Part shown: positions 46,773-58,783 of the stretch, in pieces | Position numbering within the stretch: position 1 is the stretch's first letter | How the letters are laid out: each line of letters opens with the position of its first letter | Source: Rhizopus sp. PT2906 | Taxonomy: Eukaryota > Mucoromycota > Mucoromycetes > Mucorales > Rhizopodaceae | NCBI GenBank assembly: GCA_025529335.1 | Contig: JAMYHX010000012.1 | Span: 124,001-188,000, forward strand | DNA: 64,000 nucleotides | Reading direction: 5' to 3' | Position numbers and translations under genes: made by a program | The notes under the pieces: model-generated | Database searches by the model: none | What the model saw: the letters and a program-made list of their open reading frames with translations, nothing else | What the model was told of the DNA's origin: nothing

Positions 46773-46892
46773 TTTAAAAGAGTGACAGAGAAAAAGGATA
46801 AATTTCGAAAATTTTACAATAAAGGGTTTACATGGCTGCGGGTTTAGATTCCGCTTCAGAAGCACTTTTTATTAAGTATACACATTGGAGGT

Positions 46893-47638
46893 CTATGAGT
46901 GGCCCTTTAAGGCGACTGCGCCTGCTACTAATGACGTGATCTGTTGCAGGTCTTGTTCTTTGTCAGAAATTTGATAAGCCTATTAGAATGGTTAATATAA
47001 TGTCTATATGCATATTATATATATATATATATGTATACCTTTTTGATTGCCTTCAAGTCTCTAACAGAAGATAAGTTGTCCAGAGGAACCATGTCGCCTT
47101 TGATGCACTGTTTCATAAAATTCTCTGCCTTCAAAGCAAAGACGAGTAAGTTTTTATATTAAGATGTACATTAATATATACCTCGTCAGGTGAGTTACCT
47201 ATTTTGATAGCAATGACACTTGTTGTATGATCTTGTATACCAAACTGATGAAATGCTTTGGCAATCTATTATTACTGATGAGTTTATTGTAATGTCAATT
47301 GTTATGACTTGTTGCTTTACATTGGTATTTGGAGCAAAGTCAAAGATGATCTGAGAATAAACACTAGATGTTTTCAGTTTTTGTTGCTCTTGTTCATGAA
47401 CAGCGCGATTGATGGCTAATAAAGCGTGAAATAAGCTCAAGACCTAAGGTATAGATCAGTAACATTCCTCTTTCTCTAATCTTGTTCATACATATGAGGC
47501 ATCAACCAAAGCACACATCAGTGTTGCATCCTGATTGACAAGTCTCTGCTTTAATTCTGAAGCATTAGACACGTTTTTAAATAAGGCAATATGAACTTGT
47601 CCAGCATTGGGAAATAAATCCAATGTAAATGATTCCAT
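46893..47638 (-). CDS. CGI121: KEOPS/EKC complex subunit Cgi121 (TPRKB)
   Basis: Four exons, about 180 residues. ATG at 47,638: MESFTLDLFPNAGQVHIALF, KNVSNASELKQRL, LSLFHALLAINRAVHEQEQQ, KLKTSSVYSQIIFDFAPNTN, VKQQIAKAFHQFGIQDHTTS, VIAIKIG, and the end SLVAGAVALKGHS. These match the Cgi121 pattern (FP..HIALF, LKT..LYSEIIF.LSP..NI..A...FGI). The protein binds Bud32 and the tRNA CCA end in KEOPS, which makes t6A37 on ANN-decoding tRNAs and also touches telomeres in yeast. Stop at 46,895-46,893, with SF3A1 starting 121 bp downstream on the same strand. Confidence 0.9.
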
Positions 47639-48140
47639 GACAGTTTAAAACGAAAAAAAAAAATCTATATAAAAAAAACACACACACACAAAGGTCAGTG
47701 CGCCCACGTAAAAAACAATGTTACTCTAAAGTCATTTGATCAGGCAAAGCCCCCACCCTCTTTTTCCTCTTGTTAATACAAAAAAGGTGTGTGTCACCTG
47801 AGAAACAACCAGGTTACAAAAAATATATAACGTGAGATGGAGAATGACATCAATATGAGACGGAGCTAACTTCCGGATATTTAGAGAATGTTCCCTTTTA
47901 TATAAAAAAAATCTTTTTAATCATAGAATAATTTAAAGGAGTGTATTCTTAAAAATTTAGCATAGGGTAAAGAATAATAAAAACCAGCCTTTTTGTTGTT
48001 GTTGTTGTTGCTCTTGAAATATACAATAAAAAAAAATGAATTGCTTGTTCTCTATAACCGAACAAAGATATAATGAATGAAAAAAAAATGCTTGCTATGT
48101 AACTTGAATCATCTTGTATGGTTTTGGAATTGATGTAGTT
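47639..48140. other. Intergenic region
   Basis: About 500 bp, AT-rich, with A-runs, a CA run (47,680-47,692) and a TTG run (47,993-48,011). No gene seen. It holds the promoter of the Cgi121 gene and the 3' side of the small zinc-knuckle gene. Confidence 0.6.
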
Positions 48141-48275
48141 TTAATTGGGATTAGGTTTCTTTGGGCACATCCTATGAGTAAATGATAAGTATATTGTTGG
48201 CAAGGATAAAAGTAAAGTAACCTACATAGAGTAATGTCCCTTTTGACCACAGTGAATGCAACGACCGTCAGACAT
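48141..48275 (-). CDS. 26-residue CCHC zinc-knuckle peptide (or 3' exons of a larger gene)
   Basis: Two exons (48,275-48,226 and 48,171-48,141) join in frame across a 54-bp intron with gtaggt donor and atag acceptor. They read MSDGR, then CIHCGQKGHYSMMC, then PKKPNPN and stop. C6-x2-C9-x4-H14-x4-C19 is an exact retroviral-type zinc knuckle, as in Gis2/CNBP and Gag proteins, which bind single-stranded nucleic acid. The intron splits the knuckle between H and the last C, so splicing is needed to make it. In the genomic frame an in-frame TAA lies just upstream of the ATG, which favours an independent start, but an upstream exon joined in another phase cannot be excluded. A transposon Gag origin is also possible. 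Confidence 0.45.
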
Positions 48276-48835
48276 GTTTATATATTAGCTGTAAGGGGGC
48301 TTAGATATATAGTGATGGTATATATATGTATAAAAATTAAAGAAGATATAAAAGCGTATGAGAGAAAAGAAAAAGAAGGAAAAGAAATATCTTTCTTAAA
48401 TACCTTTGGTATTGTATGACAAATGTAATTACTGAATTTAGACAATGACTTTTTGTTCTGCATGCCGATCTCTTCCGACACGTGGCGAAATGGTAACACA
48501 AAAGCTATCTAGAGCTTTTATTTTTTATTAAAGTTGTCTTTATAATTGCAAGCCATTATGCAATCGTTCATAACGTAAATAATACAATGCAGCAGCATAA
48601 CGACCGTAGACTAGGAAACATTTGCTGCTATGGATACTTCACCAGCTCCGAAAAAATAAACTCAATTTATTACCAATAAACCGGAGTTCTCTCTTGTTTA
48701 ATGTTGTGTAAAACGTGTTTAATGTAACAAATTCAAAAAATATGTTCACCGCCACGTGGCTATACTCCACTGCTATGAATGTTTTAAAATAATCGTTGCC
48801 ACGCGAGATGTCAAATTATTTTTATTTCCGATTAA

Positions 48836-49264
48836 ATGTTTGAAGGAAAGGCCATTCTATGCTTTCATGCAACAGGACTACTACAAGGACATTGTATAAA
48901 TCCTGACAATCAAACTTCACCATACAGTTTAGCCGGTCAACATTTACCTGATTACACTGATCCAGAACATAATGATTGTATGGAACCTGATGAATTTTAC
49001 AAAGTAATCATTCATTCTCATGACAATAATGAGGACATTGAATTACTATTAAGAAGACAAAAAGGCAATGACGCCAGTGGACTTACAACACATGAAAATG
49101 ACTTGAAATGCAACAACGGCTATACACTTTCATTTGAGACAGAGCAGTTTTTTGCTGGAAGCCAAGCAAAGAGATTAATGACAACCTATTTTTCAAGTAA
49201 TGGCGATCAAGATGTCGTCATTTGCATTGGCAGCATAGTCCTAAACCAACAGGATATGAACTGA
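48836..49264 (+). CDS. Hypothetical protein, single exon
   Basis: Intronless frame of 142 residues from ATG 48,836 (MFEGKAILCFHATGLLQG). It is soluble and acidic, with Asp/Asn-rich HSHDNNEDIELLLRRQ, LKCNNGYTLSFETEQFFA and VVICIGSIVLNQ near the end. No signal peptide, membrane segment or family I recognise. Codon use is like the neighbours. It lies 77 bp before the phosphatase gene on the same strand. Probably a lineage-specific gene. Confidence 0.5.
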   Translation: MFEGKAILCFHATGLLQGHCINPDNQTSPYSLAGQHLPDYTDPEHNDCMEPDEFYKVIIHSHDNNEDIELLLRRQKGNDASGLTTHENDLKCNNGYTLSFETEQFFAGSQAKRLMTTYFSSNGDQDVVICIGSIVLNQQDMN

Positions 49265-49341
49265 AAGTGTCACAGCGATTATGACTCAGCCATCTTTTCT
49301 TATCTTTCCTTTTCTCCTCTATTTTCCCCTTTCGCACGGAC

Positions 49342-50365
49342 ATGACAATAAAGATTCAAGTTTTCACAGATTTTGACGGTACTCTTTCGATAGACGGTAA
49401 GCACTGAAGTATAGGTGCTTTATTGTTTCTAATCTCCACAGACACTGGAATCCTCCTCATTGACGACCATCGATCACTTGGTACTGAGCGTAGAAAAGTT
49501 TTGGACCACGCCATTTTGAATGGAAGCATAACCTACAGGTAAGATGATTGCTTTTACTGCAGAAATACTAACTATGTCAAAGAGATGCACTTCAGGAGAT
49601 GTGGGACAATGTTCATATTAGCTGGGAAGAAGCCTGGACAGACCATTTGGATCGTATGTTTTGTCAGTTACAATGACAGTAATTTTTGACTTTTTTTTTG
49701 CTAGACTGCCAAATTGATCCTGGATTCCCTTCATTTAATGAATTTTGTCGGGAAAATAACTTTCCAGTCACTGTCTTAAGCAGGTAAGTAAGGGGCTGAT
49801 GTCATGAATGAGAGACATTGATATTTCTTTTTTATAGTGGTCTTTATCCTGTATTAGAAAGAATCATGTTTAACTTTCTCGGAGAAAAGTCCAAGGATAT
49901 AAAAATAGTTTGTAATAACGCCGAAATTAAAGATAGAACATGGAAAATTATTTGGAGAGATGACAGGTAAATTGTCACTATGGCTATATTTCTGCTCATT
50001 ATTAATCATCATGATCTATTCTTAGTGAATATGGTAACGATAAATCCAAAAGTAAGTTTAGTAATTTTGATTCTACTTTTATTAATATATTTTTAGCCCT
50101 AATTGAAGCACGGCAAAACGCTCCCAAGGACACTATCTTTATCTTTTGCGGCGATGGTGTATCTGATATCTCTGCTGCTAGACATGCTGATGTCTTATTT
50201 GCTCGCAAAGGTCGCGACTTGGAAATTTACTGCCAGCGAGAAAACATTCCATTCATTGCCTTTGATACTTTTGCAGAAATAGAACAGGTTGTTAGAGATT
50301 TGGCTCAAGGAAAGTCTAAGCTTGAAAAGTCTGACACCGGCTTCTGCAAGATAATTCACGCTTAA
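49342..50365 (+). CDS. HAD-family phosphatase (PHOSPHO1 / YNL010W-like)
   Basis: Seven exons, about 245 residues. ATG at 49,342: IKIQVFTDFDGTLS is HAD motif I (DxDGT), VTVLSSGLYP is motif II (S/T), the Lys/Arg region is in AEIKDRTWKIIW, and FIFCGDGVSDISAARHADVL is motif III/IV (GDGxSD). VLFARKGRDLEIYCQREN follows and is characteristic of the PHOSPHO1/YNL010W branch. It dephosphorylates small phosphometabolites; yeast YNL010W is reported as a polyol-phosphate phosphatase and animal PHOSPHO1 acts on phosphocholine, so substrate is open. Stop TAA at 50,363-50,365. It is the last convincing protein gene before the gene desert. Confidence 0.9.
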
Positions 50366-53300
50366 TAATAGAAAATACTAATAATCTGAATATGAATATA
50401 TTAGAGACTATATATGCAAGTCCATTGGTTCCGCTTGAAAAAGAATAAAAGCAGCCCTTTCCAATGAAACTTGACATATTTCCGAAAAAGAAAAAAAGAA
50501 AGAGGCAATCTTTGCGCACTGGTAAAAGCTAAGCTAGAAAAGCAATACCACTATTGTGTTTTTGAGATAGCTTTCAACCTTGAGCTGAAAGCGGTGTTTG
50601 CATAGAGTATGTTATTTGTCTATTTGACCTCGGTTGACAGACGAAATCAATATTTGAGTATCAGATAATATAAAACACAAGCTATCTTTATTTTATTGCT
50701 CTTTTTTTCATTTGCATGTTTTTTGTTGGCTTTTTACTATTTTAGCAATGATATTACACTTTATACAGTAAGCTCAGGTGTGTTTGTAGGAGAATTTTAA
50801 GAAAAAAAAAAGCTTGCGTATGGCCTCTAAAACACTCTAGACTCTCTTGATGTCATAATGTCCAAAATATTAGACAAGCATCTTGCACACGCATGTATTT
50901 GGTTATAAATATTATGACAAAAGCGATATGAGCCTTCTGAAATTGAAGCAAGTACAGAAGACAACAGAAGATTGTTTAAAAGGCAATCAGGATACTGCTA
51001 ATTGTACGTTTTAAGACACTTGGAAACGCGTAACATTTAGAGGATAACTCCAACCTATAGACTGCTATAATTTTTTTTAATCAGAGCTGAACTGCATCCA
51101 GACGCAATCTATTAAGTTCTTTGAAGACTCCATGGCTGATAAGGTTGTCTTTTTCTTTAACAAGTGAGCACATCTATAAACTCATTCAATAACGACGAAC
51201 AAGTAGATTCTAGGATGTTACTTGGGGGAGCTCAGCATAGATAGACTAGTATGCTTTATAGTCCTGGTTTTATATCAAGTATTGGTAAATGGGCTATGGA
51301 TGCTCCTGTTCTAAAGGATACCAAGGCCAATTTTCCGTTACGTAGACATGAACGAAAGACTGTAGCGAGCTGCTCAACCTGATGAAAGAGAAAAAGACCA
51401 GAGAGAGATCTACATGTTTATGCAACTATTATGGAGAGTGAAATAGAACAAACTCACAACTCAAATAGATCGTCATAAAGAGCAAACTATCTCGATTCGT
51501 TATAAATCTTTATAATGGAGATACATGGTAACAATTCAATAACATATTTTTCGTAACTTTCCCCATTTCGTTAGCACACTCTTATGAACACGCCTGCATT
51601 CTCTCCGCTAATTAAAATAACAACGCACCAATTTCTAGACGTTTCTTTTCCTGCTACTCTTGAGGTCTTTCCCCTTTGCCAATCCTCCTTTTGTTCAACT
51701 ATCCTAAGCAGCCTCACAAAACGAATCCATTACAATATGCAGAAGCATTCGGCAAACCTCTTTTGGAACGATCACCAAAAGCTGACTATAGACAGCTATT
51801 GGTTGAATATCTAAAAATACACCTCAACTTTAAACAACTTCATCATTAAATCATCGTACTGTATAAAGATGAAGGCATCGTATGAATCTGCTTTAATTCG
51901 TCAATTTTTTAGATCAACTCAGTCTGCTTCTTAGTTTCTGCTTTTGGTTAATGACTAACTAGGTTACATGTGAGTTTTTATTTTTCTGTACTCTAGGACA
52001 ATCGGAGGTAATTAAAATCTACGAGCACGCTCATTTGGTTCCGTGTAGTGACCACTAAACAACTTTGTATTGTGCAACGAACATCAGATTGTAAAACCTT
52101 TGTGAAATATTTGTAATGTTGTTGAAAGGAAAAGCTACTTCAGATAAACTCAATAGAACCAGAGACTATATTTCTTTGCTTCTTTGTAGCAATATCAAGG
52201 ATAGCTATTCTATTTCCCCTTGTTAAGAGCTTTTCTTTTTCTATGCTCTGCTCAGTTTTTTTTTTCTTTTGTATATTGTAATAGAAGTAGTACAAGCAAT
52301 AAGGGATATCACCTGATTGGAATCACATTGCAAAAGAACCTTGTACTTTTGTTTGCTACACCTGCGCAAAGCTCTGTTTCGTATAATCTAAGGTATCAGT
52401 GCGCGCATTTAAGCTCCATAGAATGCGCGTGATTGTCATGTTATGCCTTTTTTCTTAGTTTTTCTTCCTTTTTAAGGCGAGTATACAAGTATATAATCAT
52501 CATTTTGTATATATGGATATGAGTTTCTAAACTTGGTTGATTACACCTGATCGTTTAACAGACATGCAGTGTTAGTGGAGGCCAATAACTAAAGCTTATG
52601 TATTCTTGATGTAAAGTCTATTTATAGTAAACTTAAAGTATTTTGTACAAGATTATATACTATGTTACCATCAACCCTATTTAGAGTGTGTTACATATTA
52701 TCCCCCATGCACAGACGTCAAGAAGCCGGAGTAAAAAGAGAAAAATAGAAAAACAGCTGGTGCTACTAGCATTAATGATATTCGCAGTTGGCGATAATGA
52801 CGTTTTACATGCACGAGCTTTTTTTATTTGCTACCCTTTTGAAAGTACTAATCCAAGCTCTAATCTTTTAAATTTTATCTCTATGTGATATTATTGCCGT
52901 TGAGCAAAATTCGTGTATCACCTCCCGCAAAATATACTCACTCACCTGCAAAGCTTTAGTTTTAGAGTACTATCTGATCTCTTTTACTTAATCCGATAGT
53001 CTGTTAATATTGATATTATGACAAGATATCGCTTTCATGAATCTATAATAGTAACAAATGGCGTAATGCAACTTTCTTGTTAAAAAACAACAAGACAGCA
53101 TGCTATCTGACAATGCTCGTTTTCCCAATATGCAAGTTATCAATAGATACACTAAATTTTTCTGTTTATACTTCGTTAAATCATCTCTTTTGGAGAATAG
53201 CTGCAGAGAAAACATTATGCTACGCTCGTTTTTGAGATCATGACTATCTTATTTTTGCTTTTCATTTCCTGTGGAACTATTGCTGCTTTGCCTGAGTATA

Positions 53301-54900
53301 TGTCTCCATTGTCATCCCAAGTTCAAACTCATAATCTTTGTCCGCTGACTTAGTATTAGCCTAATAAATTAAGATATGAATGTGCCCATATCAGTTTAGC
53401 GTCAAATGAGTAAACAAAAAGTCTCTAATTGACCATACAGTACCATAAAAAACGTCTAAGGAGGCTATTCTGTGGCACTTGGATGTTGAAGGTAACATTC
53501 TTCTTGAAAATCATGATCAAATTAGCGCTATTCAGTCGTAAAATAGAAAAATTAAAAAAGCGAAGAAGCATCACTCCTGTGAAGGTAATAAATATAAAAA
53601 GCCAGGAACTGCGATAAGTAGTTTATTTCGATTTTATAAATGTATCCCTCATAGGCTGCTATTTCCATACAAAGCGTTTAACTTCACGCACATTTCCTAA
53701 AATTTATATGAATTTTCAAATGATTCATAAAAGGATCCAGTCGATTTCTAGCTGTCGTTTTATAGACAGCTCATCTAAAAGCTATATTTATACACTATGT
53801 GCTATTTCATTAATAAGATAATGGACAAGAATCCGACTAATGAAAAAGGCAAAGGGGATCATAATTGTCGAAAACGCAAAGAGTTTAAAACGTCCAAAGA
53901 CTAAAAGAATTGTCTGCTATAATTAAGTTATGTAAGGAAAAAGGAGTTTGCTTTTTCATTAAAATGAGCCAAGATAAAATGAAATGATTGCCAATGCTTG
54001 GCGATAGCCCAAATAAAACTAAAATATGCTAATCGAGTCATTTTCCTGTGTAACAGCGGTTGGTACATAAAGAAAGTCAAAATAAATGCTCTTTGAGATC
54101 AGCCTTTATCCTGGGGTATAAAGCAAAAAGAACATATAAGCAGCAAAGATTAATTTTATAAATCGTCTGCATACGATGATACACCGCTGCTCTAACCTTA
54201 TATTGTGATAATGGCAAATAGTCCCTTAGTTGTCAAAAAAACTAATTAGATCCCAACACCTGTCGTTTTTTTTTTTTTTCTTAAGCGGTAGTAAATATGC
54301 TCTTATTTTTATCATAAGGATTACTGATTTAAAAAATAAGAGCAAACCTTTATTATGAAAGAAATGAATGCTTTACATTCAAGCAAAATGGTCTTTTTAG
54401 TAGATGCGGATTATCATTGAGAGCGTCAACATAAACCTCTCTAACACAATTCCACTCTATTCGTAAAAATTACAACTGCTTTTAATTTAACATCAGTTAA
54501 GAAGAATATTGTTCAATGATAGGGGTTACACGTTTTTATTTATATACATTGTGCATTTTTCTCTTTAATTGAAAGAAGGTATAGTTATAGTAAACAAATC
54601 ACGTATTATTATATAACTCTCTTTGTATACAATAAGCCTCAACTTTTTCTGATCTTTTCAACATGTGTTATATAATTTTTATTATAAATGAATTAAATTA
54701 TGATTGCTTAAGCACCCTGAAGTAAAAAATTAAGCAGCATAACATTCAGTTCTTTAATATCACAATCTTTTGTAACTCTATTTTTTCATTCAAGTTATAT
54801 TTTATAGCAGTTTGCGATCTGTGGACGTAACTATCACAAAAATGTGAATAAGAGTTTTTGCTATTATTAAAAATGAACTTGTCCTATATATGACCTTCCA
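50366..54900. other. AT-rich gene desert, first part
   Basis: About 4.5 kb with no open frame above roughly 76 codons and no spliced gene I could assemble. Some stretches still look like decayed coding DNA, for example 51,250-51,380 (MLYSPGFISSIGKW, MDAPVLKDTKAN, FPLRRHERKTV), but with stops and no recognisable family. Several T- and A-runs (for example 54,267-54,280). Confidence 0.6.
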
Positions 54901-54959
54901 TGCTTGAATTAGAGGAGCGTTACAGTACTTTAATTGGGCATCGGCGGTTTTGCCTAAGA

Positions 54960-55152
54960 ATTTTGTGGGCTCTCGATTACAGAATATTCGCGATATTGGA
55001 ATACCATTTTCGAAAATTTTCACAGCCACCGCTTTGAACTTCCTGTGATATTCACTTAGATTATCGGTGTACAAGCTTTTTTACGGAATACCCTTGATTA
55101 TGGAATATCATCCGTGCTCTCGACAAGTATTCCGTAGTCGAGAGCCTACTGT
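54960..55152 (-). repeat. Cluster of TATTCCGTAATCGAGAG-like repeats (possible pogo/Tigger terminal region)
   Basis: Four to six degenerate copies of a motif close to TATTCCGTAATCGAGAG occur on both strands within 190 bp (for example GGCTCTCGATTACAGAATAT at 54,968, TTGATTATGGAATATC at 55,094, TATTCCGTAGTCGAGAG at 55,128). The outer part forms an inverted repeat CTCTCGAC (55,117-55,124) / GTCGAGAG (55,137-55,144). Read on the minus strand the block begins CAGTAGGCTCTCGA; terminal CAGT and internal repeats are common in pogo/Tigger elements. No transposase frame remains and no TA duplication is visible, so the class is a guess. Confidence 0.45.
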
Positions 55153-58054
55153 TGGCAGCTTATTTTTTAATGTCCATTGTACGGCCACTACATGAAATCT
55201 TAGGATAAAGTATTTGACAGCTTCTATTGCTTTCAGTTATTTTTAAATATCTTCTTTGCATTTAATTGTCATTTGACGCCGAAGCTTTTAAAAAAAGAAG
55301 TCAAGGCCACAATTTTATCATTGTCTGTAATTATAAAATAACTAAGACGCAAAAAGCCATAAGTTTTTACTATGTTTTAATTGAGAACTGTTTATGCCAA
55401 CCGCAATAATATTGCTATTTATCGTAGCCTTGTTATTACACCTCATATTAATAATGTCACTAAAAGCTCATATAAGCAATTTATTAATTTTTCTCTCTGC
55501 TTTTGCCCTATCCTATGCCCTTAATGAAAACGTAATATTTTTCAGAAGCAGATGTTCCCCTTTTTTGACTTAAATAGCTATAAAAAAGTGGGGAAAAAAC
55601 CTATTGTCTGAAAGTTCGGACATCCAAGCAGATCCTTTCGCCTTTAAAATTGGGAAAAATAAATTTCTCGTATAAAATGGAAAAAAAAGAGAAAAAACAT
55701 GGCTTTTTATATATTCCTGTTTATTACATTGGGAATATAAAAAAACAAAAAGTTAGGCGGAACTGCAATTTTTCTCTGTATAGAATTATATACCTCAGAT
55801 GGTTAAAAAGACTGTATTCGAAGTAGTTGTCCTTTTTTTATTGAATATTTCTTTCATAAAAATATGCCTTGAATAAGATGTTAGAAGGCATACATTAAGT
55901 AAACAATTTGTATACTAAGGTGAAGGTTATCTGATATGATAGATTCGTTCCTATTGTATAACCGGATATGTGCAACCTTAACATACATATTTAGCCACGA
56001 CATCTCTCTTTATGAAGTAATAGCTTGTGACATTTGACTATACCATGACTACCTTCGTCCTTTAATATGTTCCAAGGGAGGCTTTTTTTCTCTTTTTGAT
56101 TTGAGGCTGCTTTTTATTTCTCTTCCTATGCTATATAAACTTTGAACCAACCCTTAGTCGCATTCAAATAGCAGATAATACTACGGCGTATAGTTTATTA
56201 GATATCGTCTCTGTCTTAAATTTAACATCAGTCTTATTGTTCTTTTGAGGGGTAACTTGTCACATTTATAGACTTGAGAAATACAAATAGCTCAAATTAT
56301 TCTTTTTAATAAAGAGACCTTTCTTTCGCCACAAGAATTGCACCATTAACCTTACAAAAACACTTGAAGTCTGAACATCCTCCTATTTTCCATTCGAATA
56401 ATAAATTTACATTATCAATGTTTACTAATTCATGCATAAATAAAAGATGGTGCTTTGCTTGGAAAGCACGAAATATTTTGCCAAATATACACAGAACACC
56501 GTATTAAATAATGTTCTAGTATTATCTTATGCACAACAATCAGAGATGTGCATGCAAATACAAGCAACGAAAGAAATAAAGATTAAACCTTCCATTAGTT
56601 AGATAAGGCTATGGTTAGTAGTTAATAAAAATAAGTTAAAAACAAACTCTACTTAAGAAATGGCCCAACTTTATTTTAAAATTATGGATATTTGTATAAA
56701 TTGGTCAATAAAATGCAGACAAATAGTGATCAATTATATTATGCTTAAAATGACACTATATTTTTCTACTTAGTACTAAAGCCTTATTTGAAATAAGAAT
56801 TTCAACAAAAGTTTAATGCAAAGCAAATAAAGAGAAGTTCTTTTCTAAAATTTTGCAAGATTTTATGTTTATTATGCACTAATTAAGTTTTTACTATATA
56901 ATTATGTTGTCTATTTATCAACTGTCAGGATATCAATATCATTTTAAAAGATGTCGCTAGTAGAATATAGACGCGATACATCATAAACTGTAAAGGCTTG
57001 CATTATCAATTAAATTGGGTATATATTTTAAGTGAAATAAAATAATAAAAATCCTCATAGGAGAAAGTTAGTTCATTAACTTAGGCAAAATAAATGTGTT
57101 ATTGTATTTTGCTTCAAGAAAATGATATAAAATTTTACAAATCAGTTTTATGATACCTTTGTAGAACTTTAGTTTGTTTATTTTTTTTTTTACAATGTGA
57201 GAGTACAATATAGGACATTGTAGCGAGGAATAATATTGGCTTTTAACTTATTCTTAACAGAAATATATAAAAAGCTTCCTTTGGTTTCCATGCAGCAAAA
57301 TTTATTTGCTTCAGAATTTATAAAATAATTTCCAGGCCATTGAATAAATATTCAAAAGTTTAAGTAACCACCAGACTCTAATTTGTAAAATTATGATAAA
57401 AAACATACTACTTTAGCAGCTGTTACTAATATTAAGTAATTTATCAAGTTAGAATAATGACAGTTTTACTTAGAAAAATGCCTGAATAATTATATACAGA
57501 TATGCTAAACAAGATTTAGAAAAAGGGAGTACCAGTCCAATTCTACGCTTTCTTCCTGGCGAGAAAATTGGATCTTCGAATCAAACTAAGGTATTAAGGG
57601 AGGAAACAGCCATATCAAAGCCTCAAGCAAAAAACAATAATGTTTGAAACAAGTATACTTTACAAATTGTACGTTGTCAGAATGATAAAAAAACGTTAGC
57701 GAAAAGGTTCTAATGTTACAAATAACATTTGCTGTAACATCCTCATTTTCTTGAAACTTGTCAAAAAGCTTGAACTAATAGCTTTTAATCCTGTTGGATT
57801 TTTGAGACTAGTTATCATATATTTTATTGGCTCTGGTTTGAACCATTCATTAATGGCGAAACGATTGCTTTTACTTGTAAAAGCATGTTCTATGCATGCT
57901 TCTGTAAATTCTGGTATCATGTATATTCTGTTGAATGGAAGGTTCTGTCTTTTTTGGTTTAACAGATTCAGCTTTTGATTCGTTATATAAGATCATATCA
58001 AGAAGGAACGTTACCTTTAGTTAACCCGGATCAAATGCAGCCTGGAATTTTCGG

Positions 58055-58085
<31 letters not shown>

Positions 58086-58547
58086 CTCAACAAGTGATGT
58101 GACCTTTAGAAATTTTACGAGGCAATGTTAATTACTGCTATTTTCATGGGTTTCTCTTTCAGAAATTTGGAGTATAACGATAACGATGCTATTCATTCTT
58201 TATCATAATGGCCCAAGCCTCATTTAGGTCTCACCATTGTCCCAAACACCAATCGAATCCACACCTTTTAGTAGTAATACGCGCAATCTCAAAGTTTTAC
58301 TTGCTTTGATAAATGTAGAAACTATCGTAGAACAATGTCTGCTTGTGACTAGCATTGAGATAAACGATTGTAATCAGTATGAATAGAGTAAATTCATATA
58401 TTATAAGATTACGTGCACGCACCTTTAGTGATAAGTTAAATTAAATAGAACCTCATCTTTGAATATAAATTATTACTTCTTTAAAAGACAATCCTTATGG
58501 TAAAAGTAGTATCATAACCCAGATCATGAAATGAAAAATAAGATCAG
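55153..58547. other. AT-rich gene desert, second part
   Basis: About 3.4 kb without a gene. Short frames at 57,500-58,060 look like decayed coding DNA on both strands (plus: LRFLPGEKIGSSNQTK, then SYQEGTLPLVNPDQMQPG; minus: NEWFKPEPIKYMITSL). The plus-strand fragment runs into a pure A27 tract at 58,059-58,085, as a retroposed copy would. Confidence 0.5.
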
Positions 58548-58783
58548 TGTCAGGAACGAATTAAAAGTTTTCTTTATGAACTCAGGAGCCGTTAGTCAAT
58601 CATATCCTCAGTAATTATAATCCACGCTTAGAATAGTGGCTTACCAGACATTTGACAGCAACTATAAATAGTAGGTCCTTTATTTAATTGTATGTTCCTT
58701 CTGTCTTTATCTCAGAATAAAGATTAGTCTCAAAGAGTACCTCTTTTGTCTTTGTCTTGTGTCATTTAAACCGTTACATAACA
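58548..58783 (+). mobile_element. Possible solo LTR
   Basis: 236 bp bounded by TGTCAGGAACG and TTACATAACA (TG...CA ends), with a TATA-like CTATAAATAGTAGG in the middle, an AATAAAG polyadenylation-like signal about 45 bp later, and a CT-rich end. This order is that of an LTR promoter and terminator. No second copy, primer-binding site or matching 5-bp duplication is seen next to it. Confidence 0.35.

Noticed and set aside
57696..57978. Protein gene from the opposing 74-75 codon frames
   Set aside because: Neither strand gives a recognisable family or continues across plausible introns; decayed DNA is more likely.
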